DNA of 64,000 nt, taken from positions 42,562,440-42,626,439 of the forward strand of contig OX485807.1 of assembly GCA_950295325.1 (NCBI GenBank), read 5' to 3'. Positions 25,185 through 37,203 of the stretch are shown here, piece after piece (within the stretch, counting starts at the first letter, position 1; every line of letters begins with the position of its first letter). The position numbers and the translations under genes are program-made. The notes beneath the pieces are model-generated. The model saw nothing but the letters and a program-made list of their open reading frames with translations, was not told where the DNA came from and searched no databases. The DNA is from Polytrichum commune (taxonomy: Eukaryota; Streptophyta; Polytrichopsida; Polytrichales; Polytrichaceae).

Positions 25185-26290
25185 GTGATTGCCCACTCAC
25201 CCCAGGCTCACGAGTCGCTCATCCTCTTCCTTCAAAGACTCCGATTCTCCCACACGATCATCTGCTATAGAGCTGCTGCTGCAACATCATTTTTAAGAAG
25301 CATTATGAGAAACTTCTTTCATATTAGGTGTCAGCATTTGAAGACTGTAAAGCTCAATGGGTCTGGATGGTGAACTCTGCTTTACACAACTTGCTTCTAC
25401 ATTTTAACAGTATAAACCTTTTTCTAATCAATGCATTCCTTGCAATGCCCTCAACGCCTTCTTTCAAGAACATCGCTTTGCTTGGTGAAGCAACAAATCA
25501 TCAAATCAATAGTACCATTCAGCAAGTGATGTAGAAACAGCAAAGGAATGGGGAGAGTTGCTCCCCAGGGCCCGCAATTTGGGACCCCTGCTCCTGATAG
25601 GGTCAATCCTAAAGCCCCCTACCTCTTGGGTGTAAATTCAGACACAAATGGTATCAATGGATTCCTCTCAATGCCCTCAATGCACTCGATGCCTTCTTCC
25701 CAAGAATGTCGCTCTTTGCTGCTAAACAATTCAGTAGAACCAGTTCAGAAGTGATGGGTATCAATGGATTCGTCTCAATGCCCTCAATGCCTTCTCCCCA
25801 CGCATGTTCCTCTTGTTTGTTGAAACAACAAATCATCAACACAGTAGAACCATTCAAGAAGGGATGTGGAAACAGCAACTGTGATTTCTAAAAGGAAATG
25901 GGAGAGTGGAAACCTAGGACTCTCAATTTCGGACCCCTGCTTTAGAGAAGTTGCTTCTATTAAAGAACCCATCCCCCCAACTCTTGGCTGTAAATTCAGC
26001 CACAAATGGTACCTATCAATGGATCCTCTTGATTCCCTCTGTCTTCCCAAGCATGCTGCTCTTCGTTGGTGAAACAACAAAATCATCAATTGAGTAGATT
26101 CACCATTCAAGAAGTGATGTGTATCAAAGGATCCTCGATGGAATTCCCCTCAATGCCCTCAATGCCTGATTCCCAAGCATGTCGCTCTTCGTTATTGCGA
26201 AACAACAAATCATGAATTCAGACCAGCCATTCAAGAAGTGTTGCAGAAACAGCAAACTGCGATTTTCTTAAGGGAAAGGGGAGACAGACA
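25185..26290. repeat. degenerate tandem repeats including a copy of the end of the neighbouring gene
   Basis: Units of about 110-150 bp share TCAATGCCCTCAATGCC, a (C/G)AAGAA(C/T)(G/A)T(C/T)GCTCTT-like segment, GTGAAACAACAAATCATCAA and ACCATTCA(A/G)(C/G)AAGTGATG. At least five units are seen. The stretch at 25196-25250 (GAGTCGCTCATCCTCTTCCT) repeats the last codons and stop region of the gene ending at 26342, so the block arose together with a partial duplication of that gene's 3' end. Confidence 0.7.
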
Positions 26291-26341
26291 GAGTGACCAA
26301 TCCACCTACTCACCCCAACCTCCTCGCAACTTCATCGGGGC

Positions 26342-26839
26342 TCATGAGTCGCTCATCCTCTTCCTTCGCAGGATACGATTCTCCCTGACCATCATGTCCT
26401 CGCGCGAGGGGAAATCTGTCATCCCAAAGCGCTGGTACGCCCAAGCGAGGCTCTGCCCTCTTCCCCGCTGCTGACTCTCCCCCACGAAGCTCCCCGGACA
26501 CACGCGCCCCCGCTGCATGTCCCGCCGCATCCTCCACGCCAACCGGTCCCGCGCGGCAGTCCTGGGGCTGGGATGCCGCGACAGCCGCATGGCATCCATC
26601 ACCTGCCGCAGAAACTTCTCCCCCTCGCACTTCCTCTCTCGCTCCTCCTGCTCCCTCACCCTCTCCTCCTCTTCCTCCTCCTGCTGCCGCCGCTCCTCCG
26701 ACGTCTCCTTGCCCGCAGCCGCCATTGCCATGGCCGCACTCCGGGCGCTCCCAAACTGCGCAACATCCGCCTCTCGCCAACTCACGTAGTCCCACTCCTC
26801 GCCCGCCTTCCTCCTCCGCCTCGATCGGTCCGCCGCCAT
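26342..26839 (-). CDS. Arg/Glu-rich basic protein with coiled coil, function unknown
   Basis: The frame starts MAADRSRRRRKAGEEWDYVS and runs 165 residues to a TGA at 26342. A Glu/Arg run (about residues 46-75) predicts a coiled coil. After it comes a more ordered segment with MDAMRLSRHPSPRTAARDRL and the end SLAWAYQRFGMTDFPSRED. The DNA is GC- and CpG-rich, unlike the AT-rich surroundings, and looks like a gene with a CpG-dense start. The frame is open further 5', but that part is low-complexity Pro/Thr/Ser from the minisatellite, so I chose the ATG at 26839. The basic character suggests nucleic-acid or ribosome contact, which is only a guess. The antisense ORF at 26573-26992 is a shadow. Confidence 0.55.
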   Translation of the reverse strand: MAADRSRRRRKAGEEWDYVSWREADVAQFGSARSAAMAMAAAGKETSEERRQQEEEEEERVREQEERERKCEGEKFLRQVMDAMRLSRHPSPRTAARDRLAWRMRRDMQRGRVCPGSFVGESQQRGRGQSLAWAYQRFGMTDFPSREDMMVRENRILRRKRMSDS

Positions 26840-26879
26840 CGCACCGCGCTTCGAGCATCGGGATGGGGGGTTGGGGGGT

Positions 26880-27425
26880 CGATCGACCGATGGAAGCAAG
26901 TGTGTGTGCGCGCGCACAAAAGGCAATTGAAGGCAATCGGATGGATGGAGACAAATGTGTGTGAATGTGTGCAATTTTTTTTGTGGAATTGAAGGTAGTT
27001 GGGAGTTTTGGATCCACAGAAGCAAGTGCGAGGGAGTTCTTTGATATTGAAGGCAGTTGGGGGTTTGGGATCGATGGAAGCAAGTGTATGTGCGCGTGTG
27101 TGTGCGTCTGTGTGTACTTCTTGTTTGTGAAATTGAAGGCAATTGGGCTGTGGGTCGAATGAAGGAAGTGTCTTTGTATGCAATTTTGGGGAAATTGGGG
27201 GTTCTGGATGGATGGAAGCAAGTGTGGGCGTGTGCAATTTCGGCGAAATGGAAGGTAATGGGGTTCTGGATCAATGGAAGCAAGTGTGTGTGGGTGTGTG
27301 GGTGTGTGTGTGAGTAAGTTTTGGAAAATTGAAGGCAATTAGGCTCTGGATCGATAGAAGAGAGAGAGTGTGTGTGTATGGGTCGAGGGAATCAAGTGCA
27401 AGTGTGCGTGGATGTGGGGAAAGTT
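26880..27425. repeat. degenerate minisatellite with GT-rich units upstream of the Arg/Glu-rich gene
   Basis: About eight units of 60-75 bp share GATCGATGGAAGCAAGTGTG, a GTGTGTG(C/T)G run and AATTGAAGGCAATTGGG. They occupy the 5' leader/promoter position. Long ORFs on both strands here (for example 26965-27162) come from the repeats. Confidence 0.75.
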
Positions 27426-27631
27426 CGTATTTGTCCAAGGAAGGCAATAATATTAGGGACAAGCATCAATGTCGAGACGAAGAATGTTTCTGCCGAACTT
27501 CATCGCATGAGTGAGGGGGCGGGGACGCCACGTGGCGCAACCATACGGGCCCCTGTGGCCACGCAGCTCATCAATACCAGTCACCGACCCCGTCTGTCTT
27601 ACCTGTGGCAACTGGAATTTGGAATAACTTA

Positions 27632-27867
27632 GGGCCGGTTCAATGGACGGGGAGAACCGGCTGCTAGTTCCAGATGAACCGGTTGAGTTACAGGAACAAC
27701 CGGTTGAAATTCGAGACTTCAGAAAAATTACCCATCATTTCAGAAGAATTTATAGAATATACCCCAATTTAATAAAGAAAAAACAAATGGTGTAACCGGT
27801 TGGATTTGGAAACACTAGGATATCAACCAATTATGCCCAAAATTTCCCCGGACATTGGACCAGTTTA
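27632..27867. mobile_element. CCGGTT-rich MITE-like element, third copy
   Basis: The ends GCCGGTTCAATGGACGGGGA and (reverse complement) CTGGTCCAATGTCCGGGGA form an imperfect terminal inverted repeat. The interior matches the 14950-15175 family (AACCGGTTGA, TAACCGGTTGG). Confidence 0.65.
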
Positions 27868-27869
27868 GA

Positions 27870-28415
27870 TTGTGGTGAAGAAGTGCATTGGTCAAGAATT
27901 TAGGGGAATGGAGCAACATGATTGGTTACGAGATGGCTTCTTCATCAGTTGCAGTTTACACTGCGGTCAAGACTTGTCCGGTGGAGAATTTCAAAAATGA
28001 ATGAAAAAATGACATGGTTGTCAACCCAGCAGCACTTTTTGCTAGGAGATTGCTCTGGAGGTTAAGTTTCTTGGGCAATTTCAAACCCTTGGACATGAAA
28101 CTTCGCCTCCTGAGAATTTCAAACTTGAGGCTTTTTTTTATTATTGTTTTTCCATCTTGTCCACCATACCAATTGTTGCCTCAAATAACCTTGTCTTGGA
28201 CTAAAATTCTTAACCGACAAGTGAACTTGTTCACCATAGTCTACACTAGCCCTTAATAATGCATTGGCTCATATGATGCCACTTCACATGTAAGGCAAAG
28301 GTATCAAAACCTATACCACACCTATACCCGCCTCCTAGCTGTCAACCCCTCCAAACCCAAGTCCCCCCCCCCCCCCCAATTATCTAGGTGCCCTCATAGT
28401 GATGGTTGTATGTTT
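27870..28415. other. spacer with poly-C tract at about 28363-28378
   Basis: No supported ORF. The poly-C run resembles the ends of the element at 31562-45839, but no partner end was found. Confidence 0.5.
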
Positions 28416-28427
28416 AGGGGAGTACAC

Positions 28428-28674
28428 GGCTGGGGATTCGTGGCACTCAAGTAAAATCATCCATCCAAGATATCGTGGATGAAGTGGCTCCAATTAAAAA
28501 AAAGCCCCCCTATGGGGTTGAGGGCCGATTCATTCGAATGTGACGTCACTAGACTAATTCGGGGCCTTTGACTCTATTTCCGGAATCAATTGCCCAAAAA
28601 TAGCCATTTAGATGATTCTTGTGTTTTTTTCATCCGCACGGATGATTTTACTTGAGTGCCACGAATCCCCGGCC
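28428..28674. mobile_element. Mutator-like MITE, 247 bp, 10-bp target duplication
   Basis: GGGAGTACAC flanks both ends (28418-28427 and 28675-28684). The terminal inverted repeats are about 35 bp: GGCTGGGGATTCGTGG on the left, and GGCCGGGGATTCGTGG as the reverse complement on the right, continuing CACTCAAGTAAAATCATCC. A 9-10 bp duplication points to the Mutator superfamily. Confidence 0.8.
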
Positions 28675-28764
28675 GGGAGTACACCACCCCATACCAAAAG
28701 GTAGATATACAAAAAATGGTGAAAATAATATGGTTCGGCTAGAAAGAGTGGTTTAGGGCTAGAA

Positions 28765-30690
28765 AGAATAGACCTTCCATTCTACAACAGAGTGCAAATC
28801 ACTTCTTTTGTGAAGGACTATTTAGAAAGAGTAAATTTTTAAAACTTACAATTGCAGTAATTGCAGCGATTAAGGATTGGGAGGATGCAGTGGCCCCAAG
28901 CAGATAATCAGCCTTCTCTTCAAGGGCAACATGTACTACAGTACGTTAAGGGCAGGTTCGGCACAAAATAATTCTAAAAATAGATGCCGAAAATTTTGGA
29001 AAATTATTGACATTTTTTGCCGAATATCAAATTAATTATTTTTCAAAATTGCCGAAAAGTAAGAAATTTTTACTTCTCACTAGAGTTTTACTTACAATGG
29101 AAGCATATGTGAATTTTGAAAGAGAGAAGGTGCTCCTTTTGTAATCAAGCTCACTTACATTAGTCCACAAAGAATATGGGTTAAGAAGTAGCAAGACTCT
29201 AGGTGAGGCTTTTCAAATGTGTTGTACACAAATTTTTGGAGTCCAATTGAGCATAGAAGATGAAGTTTTATAGAATTTTGTCCAACTAACAAAAGTTGAG
29301 ATATCATCATATCAATCCTTCTTCCACCTCCAACAAGTTTTGTGTCAAAATAAGTCTTTATGCAAAAGATATGGACAAAACATTGCAGCCGTGTAAAGAT
29401 CAAAAAATTAAAATGCGTTCATAACAGTTTTTCGGAGCTCATTTGTGCATAGAAGATCAACTTTTTTGGAATTTTGTTGGTCTAAGAAAAGTTTAGAAAT
29501 CAAGTAATCTTTCACCTCCAAGAAATTTTATGTCATTTGAAGACTCTATGCAAAAGTTATGCGTGTTATAAAAATGAAGTCTAACTCGGTGCTTCACCTC
29601 AAAGTTTACATATCCCATATGCATTGTTGAACACAACTCCACTCTACTTGCATAAAGCACAGAGCATTCTCAACTCTTCACTCACATCTTACTTGTCATT
29701 CAATGCAAGAGAGATGTACAAGATATACGCTTAAATAGAAAATTAAAAATGAATTTAGGCTGAATTTTTAAAAATTAAAAGAGAAAATTGCCGAAAATAT
29801 GAATATACTATTTTAAGGTGTCGAACCTACTTTTTGAACTTTAATTAATTATTCGGCTAACATGTGCCGAAGCTGTCCTTAACGTACGGTAGTCTTCTAA
29901 GCTCCATGTGTTTGTCACATGAGAACCCTGCTTACTTAACCTTCTCTCATTCATAGGAGAGATTTCCAAGTCTACCATCGATGTTCTTCAGAAAGCAATG
30001 CTTCACTTCTTCTCTACTTTCCTTTCCAACCTCCTCTTCTGCAATATCGATACAACCAACATAATCATCATCACCACATTTTGCATGCCATCATCATGCA
30101 AGCATAAAACCAGTTCTTCGTTCTGCTTTCATCCCTCAGGACAGCTCATACTGAGCATGTGGTGAGAGACCAAGAGGGATAAGAGTAGTAAACAAGAACA
30201 AAATATTTTCTCCAAAATTTTGTAATTAACCAAGAATTACCTTCATATCAGCAAGCATTTGAGGCATCTTCTGCATGAGTTCCACAGTTCGTGCACGCCT
30301 GGAAAGTGGAGGTAACTAGATGTGAGTCCACATATTATATGTTTACATGTGTTAGCTCGTCATAAATGCACATTGTGTTTTGCAAACCACAAATATACAA
30401 ATCATTCCCCCTACTTACACATAATCAAAAGCAAATGATTCTGAGAACATATACAGCCGTAACAGGTTTACTAAAAATCACTCATAAAAAATTGAACCAA
30501 CAACACTTTAGGAACCGCAATTGTGGAGCATATACAAGACACATCACATACCTCTAAATTCATATATCAACACAATTTCACATTGCTTCAACCAGATCAA
30601 TACCTACCAAACCTAGGGTTGCAATTTTGACATTTTGTTTCTACTCTTTGTAGTTGCAAAACCTAGTAAAAGGTTGAACGATAAGTTGTA
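28765..30690 (-). pseudogene. partial copy of the mitochondrial ribosomal protein gene region
   Basis: The segments 28765-28938 and 29890-30690 match 57145-58120 closely, including the exon coding for ELMQKMPQMLADMK (here about 30242-30298). Exons 1 and 2 of the parent gene are absent. The copy is split by a 951-bp transposon and joined at about 30690 to a copy of another gene, so it cannot make the protein. Confidence 0.75.
28939..29889. mobile_element. Tc1/mariner-like non-autonomous element, 951 bp
   Basis: TA duplications flank it (28937-28938, 29890-29891). The termini are CAGTACGTTAAGGGCAGG and (reverse complement) CCGTACGTTAAGGACAGC, an imperfect inverted repeat of about 26 bp. The paralogous site at 57313-57326 (ATGTACTAGTCTTC) is empty, which proves the borders. 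TGCCGAA and its complement recur near both ends, as expected for transposase-binding repeats. No transposase ORF is present. Confidence 0.88.
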
Positions 30691-31839
30691 AGATAAGTTG
30701 GAAATTGGAATATACCTTGCAGAGGTGACGCCTTTAGGGGAGGTAAAATGTGAGTAGCTTCACTCCTCACCAAAACTGAGGAACCATTAACCTTCACAAC
30801 TTTGGCAGCATGGATAAGTGAACCTTCTTCAAAAGTCATTCCTTCTGTGTTTACCACGAGTTGATCTAGGCATCCCTGATCCTATAACACACAAAGATGC
30901 TCCAAGTTAGCGAAAGATAGGATCATTTTTGGAACCGCAAATTTGTCGCAGATTTGTGGCAATTCCTAATCAAGAAACAAAGCTACATTCAAATCAATCC
31001 TTAACACTAGTAATTAGCTTAAATCTTCCATTATATGTCATACTAAACCATATATCCAATAGAAGTGTATATTGAAGCATCATTAACCAAATAATGTCAA
31101 GTTAGCATAAAGTTGTAAACCTGGGTTGGAGGTCCTATACTTCTCAAGGTTGTAGCAAAGTACTCTGTTGCTACTTTGATTTGCGCTCCGTTCAAATGTA
31201 ATCCAGACATAGTGATGTTTGTCTCTGAATGACAATCAAAACCCCAACATTAAATATTGTTATCTACTTTGTAAAAACATAAATATCTATCTATACCGTA
31301 TTGTTCCAAATAATTTTGGTGGGTTTTTCCAAAACAATAGATACATGACACCTTCAACATGAGCTTTCCAAAATTGTAATATCTAACTTCACTATAACCA
31401 TACACATGTTACTAGTATGAAACACTCATGATCTTCAATCCTTGATTAAACAAAGCCAGTGTGGGATACCATAGTATCACAAAATGGAGAATTGAACCAT
31501 AATATGAAGTACTAAGGGAAGTATAGGATGTAATTAACTTTGAGCTAAACAATATTGAATCCTCGGGGGGGGGGGGGGCAGTGTGTTAGAAAGTTAAGGA
31601 TATAGGTGCGAACAACCACTATTTTATAGGGGGGTATTACTTTCAATTTTTTTTTTCACATGCTATCATTATGTATATTTATACTTTGGGTTAATAGAAA
31701 ATTGGCTTGCATTACTTATAATTCCAAATTCCCTATTATTCCATACCCTATAGTACTTTAAAGATGTCCAGTGCCATTTTTGATACCCTATATTACTCTT
31801 AAGTCCAATTCACTACTAGGAAAACATGCGAAATATGAC

Positions 31840-32720
31840 TAGGTTTTGTGACTAAAAACGGGCATAAATGATCTTATGACTACTACCCATTTTAGTCATC
31901 AACCCAGTCATAACGGACAAGTCAGATTATGAAATATGACTACAGTCATATCTGCGGGCATACGTTCCCAATGGTGCGTTCCCAAAATATTTTTGGGTTC
32001 TCGATTCTGGGCAGCCCGTCCATTATAGTCACAAATATGTGACTCGTATTAGTCATAATTATTTGACTGCATTTAGTCAGCTTCTTCAACTCAATGACTA
32101 AAATGTCATGAAACGTGGTTCTCATAACATGACTGCCAGTGGTTGCAGAATATGATCGTGATGACTACAATTAGTCATTGATGTAGTTTTGAAATTCTTA
32201 AGGCTCGTCATCCATTCACATGTGTTGGTAAACATTCGAGATGTCGTGACTATATCCAGTAGTGTCGGATGACTACAACTAGTCACATTTTAAAACAAAA
32301 TACTGGTTTCTGACTGATTCTCGATTGTTTTCAGTCCAGAAAAAACGACTACTCATAGTCATCTACTTAAAAAATTTGCATATGCTTCCTGATCACTGGT
32401 CATCATTTCCAGTGACGTTACTACTTCGTATGTAAAATGGTAGTCAGAACTTTAGATACATTCAGGATCACGCACAACGATATGACGATATAGATGCGAC
32501 ATATGAGAACAATGTTGACAAAAATTGCAAAAAATCAACCTTTGTTTATATAGTCATTGCTTTCAAACATGTGACTAGAGCTAATGACTACATGTAGTCA
32601 GCTTGGGTCACATAACATACTCATCAGACCCAAAAAACTCACTGAACACTAAATGACTACATATAGTTTGCTAAATTCAATCGATCACTACAATCACAGT
32701 GAAGCTCTAATATCCACATT
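31840..32720. promoter_or_regulatory. left subterminal repeat region of the CACTA element
   Basis: Dense TGACTA and TAGTCA motifs on both strands (for example TGACTACAACTAGTCA at about 32272), often spaced as palindromic pairs. In En/Spm such subterminal repeats bind the TNPA protein; that role is inferred here. Confidence 0.7.
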
Positions 32721-32819
32721 GTTCTAACCAAATTGAATCGTGCCCTATTTTAGCCTAATTAAGTTCACATGGATGCTTTAGGAATTAGGTGGGCCACAAT
32801 ATAAAGCTGCCTACTGCTT

Positions 32820-35800
32820 GTCCCATTTTCGTGATCGGTGGGTCGTCCAAATCTACGCTGCAATAGAGAAGGTACTCGTCGAGTTTGTTCTTTGCACTTC
32901 CACTGAGACACACCCTTCTAGAATTGTGACCCCATGCAACTTGGACCCTTCCAGGTTAACCACTTTTCCAATACCAACCACCTCTTCTTCTTCCCCATCT
33001 GCAACACCCATGATCTTAACAACGTCGCCCTTGCAAAATTTCGAGGTCGATGAGCTTTCATCATTTTGTCCGCTTATCTGCAATAACACAAACACTTGTA
33101 AATAAAGGAATGAGGACTGCCATTAAGACTATTCATGCACTTTAAGAAAACACCAAATGTGCAGTGCGTTGGGTCCCCTTACCTTTGATGTGTTTTTCTC
33201 CTGGTGAGCCCCCATTTTGTCTTCTTTCTTATCTGGGGCCAAGACAACATGACTGCTTGATTGCTTCTGTTTTGCAGCTTGTCCCCGTGTCTTCCTCTGC
33301 TCAACAACTGGGGATTCCTTCGAATACCGGCTTTGCTCCCCCTCGTCCAAGGACCCCTTCTCTTTTCTCCTCCGCTCGCTGGTGGTACCCTTCTCAGGCC
33401 GGGGTATTATCTGCTCACCCCCCATGATTTCCAGCTTTTGACTCTTAGTGATCCTCCTTTTCTTCTCACCAGGTGGACGAGGCTTCGGGAGGGACGTCAA
33501 AGCAACGTCGTCCACATCTTCCTTCCCTTTGCTGACTTCTTCCATCTGCATGCCCTCTCTTCCATCAGAGATTTCTTTGGAATCCTTAGATCAACCATAG
33601 TCAGTCATGCAGTGGCAGTCAATGTTAAAGGGAATTTTCTGACTAAAGCTAGTCACAAATAGTCTAGAATGTGACTAATATTAGTCATAGTCTCCATAAA
33701 CTTCACTAGCACTAGTCATAAGCAACTCGAAACTTTGAGGTTCATAGGCAACGAGCACAAAAACACCTAAACTTAAACTGTGATTAACCATTGATTATGT
33801 GTCTCAGACCTCTGCAACATACCTTTTCACTGCAGACAACGTCGTCAATTTTCAGCTCATTCTTCATTTTCTCCCCTCCACTGTCATTTCCACGTTCAGG
33901 GACAATATTATTTTTGTCCACGTTCTCTGCTGAGCTGCTTGCAGCTCCACCTTCCACCTGTACATTTGGAGGAGGTACTGCGTCTGCTTGTGGAATCTTC
34001 AAGGCAGTTAATATCAACTTCAAGCTTTTCTCTAACCCATCCATGCGTCTGTGTATGTCTCTATCCAGCACCATTTTCGAGTGCATGCTGGACGGCGAGC
34101 TGCGATCAAATCTGCTTCCTCCTGGTGACATGGAGGAGACATGGCTGCCACCTGCCTTCCTAGTTACAGCCTCTTTTTCCTTTCGCATGGACAAGTCAAA
34201 TTCTTGCCGTGTTAGAGTCCTCTCCAATTCAATGGCCTGCACCAACATAGTCTTCCCTTGCAAAGTGGATCATTGAATCCTATCATGAAATATTAAGGTA
34301 ACATTGACTGCCTCAAACAAAGGTTGATGGTCCAAAACTTACCAGATTGTGTGCAAGCCCATCTGAGTCCCGAGCTGAGATCGATGGCCTCTTCAACTGT
34401 GTCCGGTTTTTTCTTAGCTTCTCCGCCTCCTTTACCTTCTTCTCCTCCACAATCAGCTTTGAGAGGCTCACCCAATGGTCTTGATGAATGTGCTTAGGCT
34501 TTGTCCTCCCAGCTAATAATGCCTTCTTCAGCTGATATCTCTTAGTCTTCAACTGGTTTTTCAACAACGAGTGGAATGCTTCCTCGGTGACTCGCCCAAG
34601 TCCCCCCTCGTAATCAAAGGTGTTGTCAACACGTTGCTTGATGGAGAGCAACATTGTTGTGCTGTGCATGTGGTAGTTGTCGACGCTGAAGTCCACATCT
34701 TGTGCGTGGCCCCGCAGGCACGTCATCCACAACGGCCTGTTTTGTCCGCAGGGATGGCCCTTCATGTCAACCTCCACTGTGTATCTCTTCTTGTCACGGT
34801 GTTCTCTTTCCCGAACTCCCAATTGCTGCTGCAGCTCCACCTTTCGTCTGCGACTGCGTAGCTCAGAGTCCTCTTTCCGCCATCACCGTGTCTTGCTCGA
34901 GCCTTTCACTTCCATGTCCTTGCCCATGTTGCGCACTGCCTCCAGAGTATTGTGCATGCGCGTGTTGTCCACCTTGTCGTCGACGTTGTGAACTCAACAA
35001 CTCCAACTTCTGCAACTCCAATTTTTTGATCTCCAGGTCAAGTGACATGGTTGCATCCACGTGGGCATCACCTTCTGAATCGGGAGCGCGATCATCAATA
35101 TTTGATGATGGAATTGCCACATCGTCGACTGGAGGTTCCTCTTCGTAAAAATCATGCTCCATTGAATCGCCTGGCCATGATGCCTGCGACATCTTCACGG
35201 CAGGTGTACTCGTGGGGCGTGGTGTAGATTGGGTGACGCGCTTTGGAACCCTGAACTCAGGGGTGGATTGGGAAGGACATTTTCTTACAATCCACTGTAC
35301 TGGTTCTGACGTCTTCAGCTCCTGGACATGACATAAACATTGAATTTTGGGGAGTAGTTTGATTTTGGGGAGATGCTGATTACAACTAGTCATAGTTGTA
35401 GCAGTTGTGACTATAGGTAGTCATATGTTTGGTATACATGACTACAACTAGTCATACTGCAGACAGATATGACTATATGTAGTCAGATTTTTGGTATATA
35501 TGACTACAACTAGTCATATTGCAGACACATGTGACTACAGATATTAGAGTTTGGTATTGCATGAAACTACAACTCACATTGCCTACAGAAACAATGTATC
35601 CCAAGATGTGCCTTGATCAGTGTTACCTTTCCCTTAACTCGTAGAGACAGTGTGGCTGGCTTTTCCCCCTCCTCTGACTCCGTATTCATGTCGTCTTCAG
35701 AAGGCTCCGAATCAGCAACACCCTTTTCCTCGCAGACTGACCTATTTATCCTCGCAGATCTCCTCGTACTTGAAGGTGGGTTGGAAGGCTGTGTACACCG

Positions 35801-36442
35801 CACAGATTGCCGAGTGGACCTCCGCTTATGTGGAATTGGAGCCTCCCTGGAGTCCACATACATGTCAGACATCACATTTGCCATGCGATTCAAGACATGA
35901 CTCGAAATTTGTGGCAATCTAGCAACTCCCTGGAATACGTCTTCCACATGTTCGTCCAGCAAGTTCGCCACCAACATCATTATCTCCGGTACAGAGGGTG
36001 GATCATGATTAGGCATTTGTCCCATTAACAACCTATGCTGCAGCTAGAGGAGGAGTTGATAAACAAAATTAGGGTTTAGTGAATACTCAGAAGAGCTGGA
36101 GCTGCGTCGCTTTTTCCCTCTCTCAGGTGCTTTCGGAGGCTTCGAGCGCTTTGCACCCGCCACCCCTGCAGCCAAGTTGGTGATGCCCAACTCTCGAAAT
36201 CGAGCGAGATTGCGCTCGATGTTTGCTTTTCGCTGTGCCTCGTAGGCGTTTGGCACTTCGCGCTTAAGGGCAGCTGCCCTCGACCTCACCGCCTGCGCCT
36301 CCGCCTCGGAGTCCTCGCTACTGGAGCCAATTTTGTTGTCGCCGCCGCTGTTGCTGCTCGACTGCTCCGCTTCGGACGTTGCCGACTCCTTACTCTTCGA
36401 GCTGCTGCTCTTGCTCTCCGTCGACCACTTGGACTTCGCCAT
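32820..36442 (-). CDS. tnpA-like protein with Transposase_24 domain (CACTA), disrupted
   Basis: Exon 1 (36442-35627) starts MAKSKWSTESKSSSSKSKES and is Ser/Glu/Lys rich. It continues in the same frame through one TAG (36044-36046) into a segment with RMANVMSDMYVDSREA. Exon 2 (35321-34343) holds a Glu/Leu coiled coil, then the Ptta/En-Spm Transposase_24 pattern (KNQLKTKRYQLKKALLAG, HIHQDHWVSLSKLI, EKLRKNRTQLKRPS). It needs one base removed near 34875-34880 to join its two frames, and 979 nt with a consistent phase supports a single insertion. Further exons lie at about 34263-33830, 33551-33180 and 33090-32820 (GVTILEGCVSVEV end). In CACTA elements this protein type binds subterminal repeats and aids excision. 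The gene is now broken. Confidence 0.75.
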
Positions 36443-37203
36443 GGCGGCCGCACACCCCCTTGCCGCGAAGACGACGTGAAGGTACCGCTTCGGCCGTGGA
36501 TGTCGCCATTTCTCTGCCTCCCTGCAACTATAAGGTAAGACCTACACAATGGCACCAAAAGAAATGGTTTAGTCTTGGCTGCGGGGATGTAGAAGCGAGT
36601 GACAACGCAATAAGACGGAATTAGGGTTTCATCGTTAATTGGGGGGGGGTGCTCATTGATTACTGAATTTTGTAGTCATACTAGTCGTCACAGACACATG
36701 GCTGTCTATTTAGTGTCAGACTTGTGACTTGTGTGACTGCATGACTAAAGGTAGTCATATTTAGGACTACATGACTAAATCTAGTCAGATATAGGGACAA
36801 AGTGACTACAGGTAGTTATATCACTACTAGAAAATGATGTCCAAATCAACAAGTAACCAACTATTTTTGGTTGAACTGTGTACGTCAATGACCATTTCAA
36901 CAAAATTCTAATATTTTGTTAATTTGAACAAAATGAGTGTTCTTATTTATGTTAGATTACGTATTGTACCTTTTCTTCGACAAATTAATGGGCTTTTAGA
37001 TTTGGATATGCTGATGTGACGATATTCAAAGGAAATAATTATTTTATTTTATTTTTTGTATTTACATAAAGGTATAAAGTTCTAACCCTGTACCACATGC
37101 GCTGATGTTTTTCATCCATCAATTTTTTAATTTTTTCCTAAGGTTTAATACCATTTGTATGGAAATGATCATCAAAATATGAAAATATGAACTTCTGAAA
37201 AAT

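Noticed and set aside
26573-27317. Plus-strand ORFs of 60-139 residues over the Arg/Glu-rich gene and minisatellite
   Set aside because: Low-complexity Leu/Pro/Ser or Val/Cys repeats result from GC bias and GT repeats; no splice or domain support.
33164-34276. Several plus-strand ORFs of 87-161 residues
   Set aside because: They are antisense shadows of the tnpA-like exons, which have the domain matches and splice borders.
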